64,000 nucleotides of DNA from the NCBI RefSeq assembly GCF_900187445.1, contig NZ_FYEB01000001.1, forward strand, positions 992,001 to 1,056,000, read 5' to 3'. This DNA is from Pseudomonas sp. Irchel s3b2 (GTDB lineage: Bacteria; Pseudomonadota; Gammaproteobacteria; Pseudomonadales; Pseudomonadaceae). The notes under the pieces are model-generated. The model made no database searches. It saw only the letters and a program-made list of their open reading frames with translations, and had not been told where the DNA came from. Made by a program: the position numbers and the translations under genes. Positions 17,176 to 26,466 of the stretch are shown one piece after another; positions within the stretch are counted from its first letter, which is position 1; every line of letters begins with the position of its first letter.

Positions 17176-17214
17176 ATGGATCTCCATCAGATCCCCGAAT
17201 GGGGATCTACCGTG

Positions 17215-18279
17215 TTACGGCATGTTGATAATGACTTCTTCCTGCCACTTCTGCGGCAGCGACTTGGAGGTCTTTTCCCACGCGTCGGCGTCTTTGATCG
17301 GCGTGACCTTTTTGTACTGCTCGTTAGGCAGCAGCTTGGTCTTCACGTCTTCCGGCAGTTTGATGTGCTCGGCGCGGATCGGACGGGCGTTGCCTTTCGC
17401 CAGGTTGATTTGGCCGGCATCGCTGAAGATGTACTCGCGAGTCAGCTTGGCGGCGTTCGGGTTCTTCGCGTATTTGTTAATGATGGTGGTGTAACCGGAA
17501 ATCACTGAGCCGTCGGACGGAATCAGCACGGTGTAATCATCCGGATTGGCCATCTTGGCTTTGTAGCTCAAGCCGTTGAAGTCCCAGACCACGCCGACTT
17601 CGATTTCACCCTTCTCCATGGTGGCAATCGTCGGATTGGCCATGGACAGGCGGCCTTGCTTGGCGATGTCGGCGAACATCAGCAGGGCTGGCTGAATGTT
17701 TTTCTCGTCACCACCGTTGGCGAGGGCGGCGGCCAGTACACCGTTGGCAGCCTGGGCTGCGGTGCTGACGTCACCGATGGAGACTTTGTACTTGCCCGTC
17801 TTGAGATCGGCCCATTTGGTCGGGACTTCAGAACCATGCAGCAATTTTTTGTTGACGATAAACGCGATGGTGCCGGTGTAGGCCAGCGCCCAGTTACCGT
17901 CCTTATCCTTGGCCCAATCCGGAATCTGTTCCCAGGTAGTTGGCTTATAAGGTTGCACCACGCCTTGCTTGACTGCGATCGGGCCGAAGGCGGCACCGAC
18001 GTCGCCGATGTCGGCGCTGGCGTTGTCTTTTTCGGCGGCGAACTTGGCGATTTCCTGGGCCGAGCTCATGTCGGTGTCGATGTGTTTCAGGCCATATTTC
18101 TTGGCCAGGTCTTCCCAGGTGCCTTTCCAGTTGGCCCAGTCATCGGGCATGCCGACGCTGTTGACTGCGCCTTCCGCTTTCGCAGCGGCTTCCAGGGTTT
18201 TCAGATCATCCGCCGCCATGGCGGAGGTACACAGGGCGATGGTCGAGCCTAACAGTGATGCCAGGAAAAACTGTTTCAT
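17215..18279 (-). CDS. ABC transporter substrate-binding protein
   Basis: A 354-residue periplasmic receptor with a signal peptide (about 1-23, cleavage after AMA). It belongs to the Fe3+/putrescine/2-aminoethylphosphonate-like extracellular binding protein type: MPDDWANWKGTWEDLAKKYG (about 43-62), GDVGAAFGP (about 92-100), EVGVVWDFNGLSY (about 227-239). No iron-ligating tyrosine pair is obvious, so an organic ligand is more likely. It is the first gene of the operon; a CTAG-centred dyad lies 45 bases before its start. Confidence 0.9.
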   Translation of the reverse strand: MKQFFLASLLGSTIALCTSAMAADDLKTLEAAAKAEGAVNSVGMPDDWANWKGTWEDLAKKYGLKHIDTDMSSAQEIAKFAAEKDNASADIGDVGAAFGPIAVKQGVVQPYKPTTWEQIPDWAKDKDGNWALAYTGTIAFIVNKKLLHGSEVPTKWADLKTGKYKVSIGDVSTAAQAANGVLAAALANGGDEKNIQPALLMFADIAKQGRLSMANPTIATMEKGEIEVGVVWDFNGLSYKAKMANPDDYTVLIPSDGSVISGYTTIINKYAKNPNAAKLTREYIFSDAGQINLAKGNARPIRAEHIKLPEDVKTKLLPNEQYKKVTPIKDADAWEKTSKSLPQKWQEEVIINMP

Positions 18280-18323
18280 CCGAAGCTCCTTTGGGCGTTT
18301 TCAACGCTGCGATTGCGGTTGTG

Positions 18324-18337
18324 TTGGTCTAGGTCAG
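18324..18337. promoter_or_regulatory. CTAG-centred dyad before importer operon
   Basis: TTGGTCTAGGTCAG is an imperfect match to the TGGTCTAGACCA-type operators known for GntR/HutC regulators such as DasR and NagR. It ends about 45 bases from the binding-protein start and shares TGGTCTAG with the site before the regulator. Confidence 0.45.
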
Positions 18338-18602
18338 CAATACCTGAGCCAATTTAGGCGGATTGGATGACATTTTAATGTCGACGACCGGTCGGCCTGA
18401 ATTTTCTGCGCTCGGATACGCGGGGTGCGAGATAAGCGTAGACCATGGCTAAAAGGCTGATATGAAAGGGACTTGGCCATAAAATTGCAGGTGTCTGGCG
18501 CGACCGTTCGGCGGCTTTGTCATCTGTCAGTCATGTGCAGTGCCTAGGCTTGCTGGCAGTTGAAGGAACCGATTTGAATCGCGGTTCTGCCCTGAATCAG
18601 TG

Positions 18603-18616
18603 CTGGTCTAGTCCAG
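18603..18616. promoter_or_regulatory. CTAG-centred dyad before the regulator gene
   Basis: CTGGTCTAGTCCAG is a dyad with one mismatched pair, again of the HutC-operator type, placed 14 bases before the regulator start. The position suggests autoregulation. Confidence 0.5.
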
Positions 18617-18629
18617 ATAGGTAACGTTG

Positions 18630-19343
18630 ATGCGCATTGAGACAACCAAAGCGGTGACAGCCATCGGGCAGGTTCTGCAGGAACAGCTCGACCACGGCTT
18701 GTTGGCGCCCGGGAGCAAGTTGCCGGCAGAGCGCAAGCTCAGTGAGTTGTTCGGTACCACGCGGATCACCGTGCGCGAGGCTTTATTGCAGTTGGAGGCT
18801 CAGGGCCAGATTTATCGTGAGGAACGGCGCGGCTGGTTCGTGTCGCCACCGCGGCTGGCTTATAACCTGATGCAGCGCAGCCACTTTCACGCCATGGTCA
18901 GTGCGCAGGGACGGGTGCCGTCCACCGAGGTAATTTCGGCGCGGTTGCAGCCAGCGTCGGCGGCGGTGTGTGCCTGGTTGCAGTTGCCGGCGCTATCGAG
19001 CGTGATCCAGATCTGCCGCTCGCGACGGATTGACGGGCGATTGGTGCTGTATGTGGAGCACTACCTGAATCCGCAGTTTTTTCCGGGGATTCTGGATTTT
19101 GATTTGAATCAGTCGATGACCGAATTGTATGCACGGCATTACGACTTGCATTACGGGCGGGTGCGCTTCGAGATTGTTCCGACGGCGTTGTCGGTGGACG
19201 CGGCGGCGGCTTTACGGGTATCGGTGGGCAGCCCGGGGTTGCGGATTGCGCGGGTCAATTACGATCAGCATGAACGACTGATCGATTGTGACCTGGAGTT
19301 TTGGCGCCATGATGCGATTCATGTCGGGGTGGATGTGGTGTAG
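18630..19343 (+). CDS. GntR/HutC-family regulator (UTRA domain)
   Basis: A 237-residue repressor-type protein. The winged HTH (about 5-70) has GSKLPAERKLSELFGTTRITVREAL; the UTRA effector domain spans about 95-230. UTRA domains bind small ligands such as sugar phosphates, histidine-derived compounds or phosphonates. It is transcribed away from the ABC importer operon and is the obvious local regulator. The ATG at 18630 was preferred to an adjoining in-frame TTG. Confidence 0.9.
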   Translation: MRIETTKAVTAIGQVLQEQLDHGLLAPGSKLPAERKLSELFGTTRITVREALLQLEAQGQIYREERRGWFVSPPRLAYNLMQRSHFHAMVSAQGRVPSTEVISARLQPASAAVCAWLQLPALSSVIQICRSRRIDGRLVLYVEHYLNPQFFPGILDFDLNQSMTELYARHYDLHYGRVRFEIVPTALSVDAAAALRVSVGSPGLRIARVNYDQHERLIDCDLEFWRHDAIHVGVDVV

Positions 19344-19388
19344 GCGCAGCGTTCGGCAGCTCCTGCATCAGCATCAAGGCGCTAGGTT

Positions 19389-19565
19389 TTATTCGTTGAG
19401 TTTGGCGAGGATCTTGTAGATCACGGTGGCGAGGATCATCAGCATGCCGACCCACATTGCGAACACGCCAGCGTTCTTGTCGCGAAAGTTGAAGCCGATG
19501 GCCAGCATGATCATCCCGGAAAGAATCGGGATCAGCATGGCGTGAAACGAAGACAACGAGATCAT
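19389..19565 (-). CDS. Small membrane protein (58 residues)
   Basis: A 58-residue frame reading MISLSSFHAMLIPILSGMIM at its start and ending in KILAKLNE. It has two hydrophobic segments (about 9-24 and 35-52) separated by a short polar FNFRDKNAG turn, so a two-pass inner-membrane protein is predicted. AAGG lies about 10 bases before the ATG. Function unknown; it stands alone between the regulator and a repeat. Confidence 0.6.
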   Translation of the reverse strand: MISLSSFHAMLIPILSGMIMLAIGFNFRDKNAGVFAMWVGMLMILATVIYKILAKLNE

Positions 19566-19639
19566 GGTGACAGCCTTGTCGGAGAGGGGTATTGCAAGTC
19601 TAGGCGGCTTTCGGACGAACGGAGGTGATGAAGATCATC

Positions 19640-19771
19640 GTGGCGAGGGAGCTTGCTCCCGTTGGGCTGCGAAGCAGCCCCAAAAACAAGCAATATCGGG
19701 TTATCAGTGAGGCCGGGTTCGCCCAAGTTACGACTGCTTCGCAGCCGAGCGGGAGCAAGCTCCCTCGCCAC
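19640..19771. repeat. REPIN (GTGGCGAGGGAGCTTGCTCCC family)
   Basis: GTGGCGAGGGAGCTTGCTCC with GCTGCGAAGCAGCCC inside is mirrored at the other end (GGGAGCAAGCTCCCTCGCCA). A second copy lies at 50265-50394. Confidence 0.9.
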
Positions 19772-19797
19772 AAAAGTTACCTTTTAATCACCAAGGG

Positions 19798-21087
19798 CTA
19801 CGGCAATTCGCGGCAGGCGTAAAACGCGCTCAGCACTTTGACCAGGTGCGCCAGGTCATGGCTGCCGCACAGTTCGCGGATCGAGTGCATGGCGAACGTC
19901 GGCAAACCGATGTCCACGGTGCGCACGCCCAAGTGGCTGGCGGTGATCGGGCCGATGGTCGAGCCGCAGCCCATGTCGCTGCGCACCACGAAGCTCTGCA
20001 CCGGTACTTCTTCGGCCATGCACAAATGGCGGAAGAAGCCGGCGGTTTCGCTGTTGGTGGCGTAGCGCTGGTTGCTGTTGACCTTGATCACCGGGCCGGC
20101 GTTGAGTTTCGGGCCGTGGTTGGCGTCATGCTTGTCCGCATAGTTCGGGTGCACGCCGTGGGCGTTGTCGGCCGAGACCAGCAGGGATTTCTGAATGGTC
20201 CGTACGAATTCATCCCCTTCGGGCAACAGACGGCGCAGGGTTTGCTCAAGCATTGGACCGTCGGCGCCACAGGCCGAGCAGGAACCGACTTCTTCGTGAT
20301 CGTTGCAGACCAGCACGCAGGTTTCGTCGGTTTCGGCCGTCAGCAATGCTTGCAGGCCGGCGTAGCAGGACAACAGGTTGTCCAGGCGCGCGCCAGCGAT
20401 GAAATCGCCATGCAGGCCGATGACCGCAGCGCTTTGGGTGTCGTAGAAGCTCAACTCGTAATCGAGTACCACGTCGGCGTTCAGGCCATGTTCGCGCGCC
20501 AGTTGATCGGTGAGCACGGCGCGGAAGTCCACGCGTTCGTCACCGGCGAATTGCGCGAGGATCGGCGGCAGTTCGGTCTGGGCATTGATCGCCCAGCCCA
20601 TGTTGGCTTCGCGGTTGAGGTGAATGGCCAGGTTCGGAATGGTCGCGATCGGTGCCTTGAAGTCGATCAACTGGCTCTCGACCTTGCCATCACGGCGGAA
20701 AGTCACACGGCCGGCCAGCGACAGATCACGGTCGAACCACGGCGCCAGCAGTGCACCGCCATAGACTTCGACGCCCAGTTGCCAGAAGCCCTGACGTTGC
20801 AGTTCCGGTTGCGGCTTGACCCGCAGGCACGGGCTATCGGTGTGCGCGCCGACCAGGCGAATACCGCCGTGCAACGGCGAGTGGCGACCCATTTTGATCG
20901 CGACGATCGAAGAGTCGTTACGGGTGACGTAGTAACGACCATTGGTTTCAGTGTTCCAGGGCTCGCGCTCATCGAGACGTTGATAGCCGGCAGCTTCAAG
21001 ACGCTGGACAAGGCTGGCGGTGGCATGGAACGGGGTAGGGGAGGCCTTGAGGAAATCGATCAGGCCTTGGTTCAACTCTTCGCGCAT
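19798..21087 (-). CDS. apeB: M18 family aminopeptidase
   Basis: A 429-residue aspartyl aminopeptidase-like metalloenzyme. The two-zinc site motifs are present: [14 protein letters not shown] (His, Asp; about 79-92), CNDHEEVGS (about 270-278) and the late [16 protein letters not shown] (about 377-392). It should release N-terminal amino acids, often acidic ones, in the cytoplasm. The ATG at 21087 has TGGAGC upstream; the frame stays open 108 codons further, but that part runs through a REPIN and is not coding. Confidence 0.93.
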   Translation of the reverse strand: MREELNQGLIDFLKASPTPFHATASLVQRLEAAGYQRLDEREPWNTETNGRYYVTRNDSSIVAIKMGRHSPLHGGIRLVGAHTDSPCLRVKPQPELQRQGFWQLGVEVYGGALLAPWFDRDLSLAGRVTFRRDGKVESQLIDFKAPIATIPNLAIHLNREANMGWAINAQTELPPILAQFAGDERVDFRAVLTDQLAREHGLNADVVLDYELSFYDTQSAAVIGLHGDFIAGARLDNLLSCYAGLQALLTAETDETCVLVCNDHEEVGSCSACGADGPMLEQTLRRLLPEGDEFVRTIQKSLLVSADNAHGVHPNYADKHDANHGPKLNAGPVIKVNSNQRYATNSETAGFFRHLCMAEEVPVQSFVVRSDMGCGSTIGPITASHLGVRTVDIGLPTFAMHSIRELCGSHDLAHLVKVLSAFYACRELP

Positions 21088-21168
21088 AAGAAGCTCCAGA
21101 CAGCAATGGCGCCAGTTTAACGTATTGGTCAGAGAATTGGCGGTGGACCGCTGGTGTGCAAGATTCCT

Positions 21169-21262
21169 TGTAGGAGCGGGCTTGCCCGCGATGAAGACGG
21201 CGGTACAGTCAACATTAATGTCGCCAGATGTACCGCTTTCGCGAGCAAGCTCGCTCCTACAG
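21169..21262. repeat. REPIN (TAGGAGCGGGCTTGCCCGC / CGAGCAAGCTCG)
   Basis: Two inverted REP arms around about 45 bases; the left arm has the GCCCGC and the right arm the GCTCG variant, so the pair is of mixed type. Confidence 0.85.
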
Positions 21263-21280
21263 GGGGGGCGTATTGCTGCT

Positions 21281-21916
21281 CTAGAACGGTGCCGGGCACT
21301 CGAATCGCAGGCGTTCGCCCGTCTGGGGGTGGGTGAAGCTGAGCATGCTCGCGTGCAGGCACAGGCGTGGCCAGGCGGCGAGTGCTTGCTCATGGGCATA
21401 GAGCCCATCACCCAAAAGCGGGTGACCTATCGACAGCATATGCACGCGCAACTGATGGGAACGACCGGTGATCGGCGTCAACTCGACGCGGCACCAGTCG
21501 CCACAACGCTCCAGCACACGCCAGAAGGTCAAGGCGTGCTTGCCAAACTCGTGGTCCACCACATGGCGTGGCTTGGTCGGCGGGTCGTAGCGCAGGGGCA
21601 GATCGATACTGCCGCTGTCCAGTTCCGGTTGTCCCCAGCACAGGGCGGTGTAGGCTTTTTCGGTTTCGCGGTCGTGAAATTGCCGAGACAGTTCGCGATG
21701 AGTGTCCGGGTCACGGGCCAACAGAATGATGCCGGAGGTTTCCCAGTCCAGCCGATGGACAATTCGCGCTTCCGGGTAGCCGTTTTCTTGCAGGCGGGTA
21801 ATCAGGCAGTCCTTGTTGTCATCAGCCCGGCCAGGGACAGAGAGCAACAGGGTCGGTTTGTCCACCACCAGTACGGCGGCGTCCTGATGGATGATGCGGA
21901 TGTTGGACAACGGCAT
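21281..21916 (-). CDS. rluA: RluA-type pseudouridine synthase
   Basis: A 211-residue pseudouridine synthase. The catalytic motif [10 protein letters not shown] (54-63) carries Asp 57, and [22 protein letters not shown] (about 149-170) is conserved. The length without an S4 domain and the close resemblance to E. coli RluA indicate the enzyme that modifies 23S rRNA U746 and tRNA U32, which is the usual specificity of this short class. Confidence 0.9.
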   Translation of the reverse strand: MPLSNIRIIHQDAAVLVVDKPTLLLSVPGRADDNKDCLITRLQENGYPEARIVHRLDWETSGIILLARDPDTHRELSRQFHDRETEKAYTALCWGQPELDSGSIDLPLRYDPPTKPRHVVDHEFGKHALTFWRVLERCGDWCRVELTPITGRSHQLRVHMLSIGHPLLGDGLYAHEQALAAWPRLCLHASMLSFTHPQTGERLRFECPAPF

Positions 21917-21962
21917 TAAAACAGCCTCGTAACAAACGCCAACGGCGGCTCAGGCCCCGCCC

Positions 21963-22053
21963 CTGTAGGAGCGGAGCTTGCTCGCGAATGCGTCACCTCG
22001 GTCTATCAGATACACCGAGTTGCCTGTGTTCGCGAGCAAGCTCCGCTTCTACG
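21963..22053. repeat. REPIN (TAGGAGCGGAGCTTGCTCGCGAA)
   Basis: Paired arms at 21963 and 22028-22053 around a spacer between rluA and minE. Confidence 0.85.
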
Positions 22054-22097
22054 GAGTGCGTAAGAGCCTGAGCCGCCGTGGCTCCTGCCGGATCGAC

Positions 22098-22352
22098 TCA
22101 GCGATCTGGCAGGGTGATATTGAGTTCCAGGATCGAGCAACTGCCCTGGTTTTCCAGAGCGACGTGCACGTCATCGGACCCGATATTGACGTACTTGCGG
22201 ATCACTTCCACCAGTTCCTTCTGCAAGGCTGGCAGGTAATCCGGTGTACTGCGCTGGCCGCGTTCATGCGCCACGATGATCTGTAGACGCTCTTTCGCTA
22301 CCGACGCGGTGCTGACCTTTTTACTGGCACGAAAGAAGTCAAAAAGGTTCAT
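22098..22352 (-). CDS. minE: Cell division topological specificity factor MinE
   Basis: An 84-residue MinE. The N-terminal MNLFDFFRA targets the membrane, [14 protein letters not shown] (about 19-32) is the anti-MinCD helix, and the rest is the topological specificity domain. Its ATG overlaps the minD stop (TAATG) with GGAGGTAGG as ribosome site, so it is translationally coupled to minD. MinE stimulates MinD ATPase and drives pole-to-pole oscillation. Confidence 0.97.
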   Translation of the reverse strand: MNLFDFFRASKKVSTASVAKERLQIIVAHERGQRSTPDYLPALQKELVEVIRKYVNIGSDDVHVALENQGSCSILELNITLPDR

Positions 22353-23164
22353 TACCTACCTCCAAAAAGGCGCTCGAAGAATCCCTTCTTCTCGACATCG
22401 AGGAAACGATGGTCCACGGTTTTGCCCAGCAGGCGGTCAACGGTATCGCTGTAAGCCTGACCAGCATCGCTCTGGTCGTCGAGAATCACCGGAATGCCCT
22501 GGTTGGATGCCTTGAGCACCGCCTGGGATTCAGGGATCACGCCGAGCAATGTCACCGAGAGAATATCCTTCACATCTTCGACACCGAGCATTTCGCCCTT
22601 GCTCACACGTTCTGGATGATAACGGGTGATCAGCAGGTGTTCCTTGATCTGCTCTTCGCCTCTTTCGGCGCGACGGGACTTGCTGGCCAACAGGCCCAAC
22701 ATGCGGTCCGAGTCACGTACGGAGGAGACTTCCGGGTTGGTCACCACAATCGCTTCGTCAGCGAAGTACATGGCCAGGTGGGCGCCTTTCTCGATGCCCG
22801 CCGGGGAGTCGCAGACCACGAATTCGAAGTCTTCCTTGAGCTGCATCAGGACTTTTTCCACGCCTTCGACGGTCAGCGCGTCTTTGTCGCGGGTCTGACT
22901 GGCGGCCAGGACGTAGAGGTTTTCCAGGCGCTTGTCTTTGATCAGGGCCTGTTGCAGGTTGGCTTCGCCGTTCACCACGTTGACGAAGTCATACACCACG
23001 CGGCGCTCGCAACCCATGATCAGGTCGAGGTTACGCAAACCGACGTCGAAGTCGACGATAACTGTTTTGTGACCGCGCAGAGCGAGGCCGGTACCGATAG
23101 CGGCGCTGGTGGTGGTCTTACCCACACCACCCTTGCCGGATGTAACCACGAGAATCTTGGCCAA
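22352..23164 (-). CDS. minD: Septum site-determining ATPase MinD
   Basis: A 270-residue deviant-Walker ATPase: GKGGVGKTT (10-18), [13 protein letters not shown] (about 39-51) and CDSPAGIE (about 118-125). The C-terminal [12 protein letters not shown] amphipathic helix is the membrane-targeting sequence. It recruits MinC to the membrane and responds to MinE. It overlaps minE by one base and is separated from minC by about 200 bases of structured DNA. Confidence 0.97.
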   Translation of the reverse strand: MAKILVVTSGKGGVGKTTTSAAIGTGLALRGHKTVIVDFDVGLRNLDLIMGCERRVVYDFVNVVNGEANLQQALIKDKRLENLYVLAASQTRDKDALTVEGVEKVLMQLKEDFEFVVCDSPAGIEKGAHLAMYFADEAIVVTNPEVSSVRDSDRMLGLLASKSRRAERGEEQIKEHLLITRYHPERVSKGEMLGVEDVKDILSVTLLGVIPESQAVLKASNQGIPVILDDQSDAGQAYSDTVDRLLGKTVDHRFLDVEKKGFFERLFGGR

Positions 23165-23179
23165 GGTGTTTTACCCCTA

Positions 23180-23305
23180 AGGAAAAAGGACGTTTAGCCC
23201 CTGAAAAACATCTCTTGAAAAACTACTGCAGTCGGACAGCCTTGGCTGGAATCCGGTTCTGAGCGGCGTTTACCCCCGGTAAACACTGCTTTTAGCCTTT
23301 TTCCT
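23180..23305 (-). other. Structured minC-minD intergenic segment
   Basis: AGGAAAAAGG (23180-23189) is the exact inverse of CCTTTTTCCT (23296-23305), and the enclosed DNA holds the perfect palindrome GTTTACC-CCC-GGTAAAC (23268-23284). In the mRNA, one arm would end about 16 bases before the minD start. It could tune minD relative to minC. Confidence 0.4.
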
Positions 23306-23365
23306 ACTTCGTTTGAGCCGTTTTCGCTACGTTTTAGAGATGCTTGGAAAATGCGGCAGTATCCG

Positions 23366-24103
23366 TTAAAGCCGAATGATGTTCAACACGTCGCCCGACA
23401 GGCTGACTTGTACGCCCGCGCCCCACAATGGATCACGACGCAGATCTTCGGAAACCTTGTAGTGGCCGGCGATGGAGACCAGTTCAGCGGTCATTTGCTG
23501 ACAGAAAATCCTGGCTTTCGTGTCACCTTTGACGCCGGCCAAGATACGACCGCGCATCGCGCCGTATACATGGATGTTCCCATCGGCGAGAAGTTCCGCC
23601 CCCGGGCTGACCGACGAAATCACCACCAAATCGCAACCCTGGGCATAAATCTGCTGGCCACCGCGTACTGGGGAAGTGATGATTTTGGTCGGTTTGATGG
23701 TTGGTTCCGGTGGTTTTTCCGGTTTTTTCGCAACGATGCCTTCGTGCGCGTCGAGCGGTCGCTCACGGGCGCCGGACGGCGGCAGTACCGGCAGATCGAC
23801 CGCGATGGCGGCGGCGATGTCTTCAATGCGGCTGGCACGGATCGCCAAGGTGCGCAGGCCATGCTGGCGGCAGATGCGCATCAGCCCCGGCAGATCGACC
23901 GAGCCTTCGCTGGCCGGAAGTTTGTCCAGGGCCAGTACCAACGGCGCGTTGCTGAAGAAGTTTGGCGCCTGGGCGACCTTGGCGGCCAATTGCCGATCAA
24001 GGTTCTCAAGGTCGTTACGGGCCAGTTCCAGCACCGTAATGGCGAGCATGCTGCCCTTCAACTGGAACACGGGATCTTGGTCTAGCGGTTCGGTTTGGCT
24101 CAT
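23366..24103 (-). CDS. minC: Septum site-determining inhibitor MinC
   Basis: A 245-residue MinC with the N-terminal FtsZ-inhibiting domain (about 10-105), a proline-rich linker (about 110-140, [15 protein letters not shown]) and the C-terminal beta-helix (about 145-245) holding [20 protein letters not shown], which binds MinD and dimerises. The ATG at 24103 gives the usual [17 protein letters not shown] start. It is the first gene of minCDE. Confidence 0.96.
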   Translation of the reverse strand: MSQTEPLDQDPVFQLKGSMLAITVLELARNDLENLDRQLAAKVAQAPNFFSNAPLVLALDKLPASEGSVDLPGLMRICRQHGLRTLAIRASRIEDIAAAIAVDLPVLPPSGARERPLDAHEGIVAKKPEKPPEPTIKPTKIITSPVRGGQQIYAQGCDLVVISSVSPGAELLADGNIHVYGAMRGRILAGVKGDTKARIFCQQMTAELVSIAGHYKVSEDLRRDPLWGAGVQVSLSGDVLNIIRL

Positions 24104-24221
24104 GGTCGGCATACAACGGCTTGTCACTAAAAGTGCCGAGACTTATAACGAGAACGCCCGCGGGCCGCAAGCCGGGTCGAACGATGTAGAATGCGCGGCC
24201 ACTGTCTTGACGGAACCTTTA

Positions 24222-25154
24222 ATGGATCGCCCGCGTTTTCGAACAGCATTTCTTTCTCCACGTTTCTGGCCACTGTGGTGTGGCTTGGGGCTGTTGTGGC
24301 TGATTGTGCAGCTGCCGTATCCGGCGTTGCTGTCGATCGGTCGCGCCTTGGGCGCATTGATGTATCGGGTAGCCGGCGACCGACGGCGCATCGCCAAGCG
24401 CAATCTTGAGCTGTGTTTCCCGGAAAAGTCCGCTGCCGAGCGCAAGCGCCTGCTCAAGGAAAACTTCGCTTCCACCGGCATCGCCTTCCTGGAGATGGCC
24501 ATGAGCTGGTGGTGGTCGCGCCAGCGTCTGGCGAAACTGGCCCATGTCGAAGGCCTGGAGCATTTGAAACAGGCCCAGCGCGACGGCAAGGGCGTGATTC
24601 TGATGGCCGTGCATTTCACCACGCTGGAGATCGGTGCGGCACTGCTCGGTCAGCAACACACCATCGATGGCATGTACCGCGAACACAAGAATCCGCTGTT
24701 CGACTACATCCAGCGTCTTGGCCGCGAGCGGCATAACCTCGGCTCGCTGGCGGTGGAGCGTGACGACGTGCGCGGCATGCTCAAACTGCTGCGGGCAGGC
24801 AGGGCGATCTGGTACGCGCCGGATCAGGACTACGGCGCCAAGCAAAGTATCTTTGTGCCGCTATTCGGAATTCAGGCGGCGACCGTCACCGCCACCAGCA
24901 AATTCGCCCGGCTGGGCAAGGCGCTGGTGGTGCCGTTCACCCAGGAACGACTGGCGGATGGCAGCGGTTATCGGCTGGTGATTCATGCGCCGCTCGAGGG
25001 TTTTCCCGGTGAGACGGAAGAGGCTGACTGCATCCGGATCAACCAGTGGGTCGAAAGTGCTTTGCGTGAATGTCCGGAGCAATACCTCTGGGCCCATCGT
25101 CGCTTCAAGACCCGTCCACCGGGCGAGGCGAAGCTGTACGCCAAACGCGGTTGA
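24222..25154 (+). CDS. lpxL: Lipid A acyltransferase (LpxL/HtrB family)
   Basis: A 310-residue inner-membrane late acyltransferase of lipid A synthesis. An N-terminal hydrophobic segment (about 16-34) is followed by the catalytic HFTTLE (HX4E, His 131 and Glu 136), the GMYREHKNPLFD segment and YAPDQDYG (about 196-203). It transfers a secondary acyl chain to the lipid A precursor. The ATG 24222 was chosen over a long upstream extension that runs antisense through minC. It is divergent from minC. Confidence 0.93.
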   Translation: MDRPRFRTAFLSPRFWPLWCGLGLLWLIVQLPYPALLSIGRALGALMYRVAGDRRRIAKRNLELCFPEKSAAERKRLLKENFASTGIAFLEMAMSWWWSRQRLAKLAHVEGLEHLKQAQRDGKGVILMAVHFTTLEIGAALLGQQHTIDGMYREHKNPLFDYIQRLGRERHNLGSLAVERDDVRGMLKLLRAGRAIWYAPDQDYGAKQSIFVPLFGIQAATVTATSKFARLGKALVVPFTQERLADGSGYRLVIHAPLEGFPGETEEADCIRINQWVESALRECPEQYLWAHRRFKTRPPGEAKLYAKRG

Positions 25155-25189
25155 GTCACCGATCCCTTTAAGCACCATGGAGTGTTGCG

Positions 25190-26362
25190 ATGAGTTCTGC
25201 TGAACCGGTTACAGGGTTGATACTTTCCGGCGGCGGGGCTCGGGCGGCTTATCAGGTAGGTGTGCTGGCGGCGATTGCCGAGCTGTTGCCAGTCGGGGCG
25301 GCTAATCCGTTTCCAGTGATCGTCGGCACTTCAGCCGGCGCGATCAACGCGGTCAGCCTGGCCAGTGGGGCAATGGACTTTCGCGGCGCGATTCAGCGTC
25401 TGACCGCCTTCTGGCAAGGTTTTCGCAGCCATTTGGTATTGCGCAGCGACTGGCCGGGGGTGATCCATCAAGCTACCCGTTTTGTCAGTCACAATCTGAT
25501 GGGCATTGGCGCTCCGGTGCCAGTGGCCCTGCTCAACAGCTCGCCGCTACGCGGTTTACTCAACGACAAACTGCACATGCCCGGGATTGCCGAGGCCATC
25601 GCGCAAAAGCAATTGCAGGCGGTGGCGGTCACGGCGTTTGGCTATGAGTCCGGTCAGGCCGTCACGTTTTATCAGGGCGGCGGCACCATCGAGTCCTGGC
25701 TGCGGCATCGGCGAATCGGCGTGCCGACCCAATTGAGCGTCGAACACTTGCTGGCCAGTTCGGCGATTCCGTTGTTGTTTGCGCCGGTGAAAATCGGCGA
25801 AGAATATTTCGGAGACGGCGCGGTACGCCAATCGGCACCGATCAGCCCGGCCCTGCACCTTGGCGCCAGCCGCGTGCTGGTGGTGGGCGTCAGCGGCAAC
25901 CCGCGCGGGGTGGATCCGCAACAGCCGCTGCAGCGTGTCTACACCGGGCAGCAGCCGACTCTGGCGCAAATCGGCGGGCACATGCTCAACAGTACGTTCA
26001 TTGATAGCCTGGAAAGTGACATTGAGTTGCTGCAGCGTCTGAATCAGTTCAGCCATCTGCTGCCCGACGGCATGCCAAGTCGTGCATTGGGGGCGGCGCC
26101 CGTGGAGGTGCTGGTGATTTCGCCGAGTCAGCCGATCGATGAAATTGCGGCACGGCATCGCCAGGAATTACCGGCGGCCTTGCGCTTGTTTTTGCGCGGG
26201 CCGGGGGCGACCAAGACTAGCGGGGCAGGGGTGCTGAGTTATCTGCTGTTCGAGGCGGGGTATTGCAGCGAATTGATCGATCTGGGGCGGCGCGATGCGT
26301 TGGCCAAGCGCGATGAGTTGTGCCGGTTTCTGGGGTTGGTGGAGCCTGCGGTTTCGGCTTGA
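25190..26362 (+). CDS. Patatin-like phospholipase
   Basis: A 390-residue patatin-fold serine hydrolase: oxyanion-hole GGGARAAY (14-21), nucleophile elbow GTSAG (Ser 48, 46-50) and DGA (209-211). No signal peptide is seen. The protein should hydrolyse acyl esters of phospholipids near the inner membrane. It follows lpxL by 35 bases on the same strand and may be cotranscribed, linking it to envelope lipid turnover. Confidence 0.9.
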   Translation: MSSAEPVTGLILSGGGARAAYQVGVLAAIAELLPVGAANPFPVIVGTSAGAINAVSLASGAMDFRGAIQRLTAFWQGFRSHLVLRSDWPGVIHQATRFVSHNLMGIGAPVPVALLNSSPLRGLLNDKLHMPGIAEAIAQKQLQAVAVTAFGYESGQAVTFYQGGGTIESWLRHRRIGVPTQLSVEHLLASSAIPLLFAPVKIGEEYFGDGAVRQSAPISPALHLGASRVLVVGVSGNPRGVDPQQPLQRVYTGQQPTLAQIGGHMLNSTFIDSLESDIELLQRLNQFSHLLPDGMPSRALGAAPVEVLVISPSQPIDEIAARHRQELPAALRLFLRGPGATKTSGAGVLSYLLFEAGYCSELIDLGRRDALAKRDELCRFLGLVEPAVSA

Positions 26363-26379
26363 GATTGGCGGTGCGGCTA

Positions 26380-26457
26380 TTCGCGGGCAAGCCTCGCTCC
26401 TACATTGATCTGTGCCGTTCACAAATCTACTGTAGGAGCGTGGCTTGCCCGCGAAGC
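26380..26457. repeat. REPIN with CCGTTCAC loop unit
   Basis: TCGCGGGCAAGCCTCGCTCC and its inverse flank a loop containing one CCGTTCAC unit, the same unit found four times in the REPIN at 33314. Confidence 0.85.
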
Positions 26458-26466
26458 TTTTGGCGA

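Larger units (their letters stand above)
18280..18629. other. Intergenic region between importer and regulator
   Basis: A 350-base divergent promoter region. It contains the two operator-like dyads listed separately and no open frame with a ribosome site. Confidence 0.6.

Noticed and set aside
19846..21120. 424-codon plus-strand open frame
   Set aside because: Complete overlap with the M18 aminopeptidase on the other strand, which has all zinc motifs.
21088..21411. N-terminal extension of the aminopeptidase
   Set aside because: The extension runs through a REPIN and has no ribosome site, whereas ATG 21087 does and gives the normal family length.
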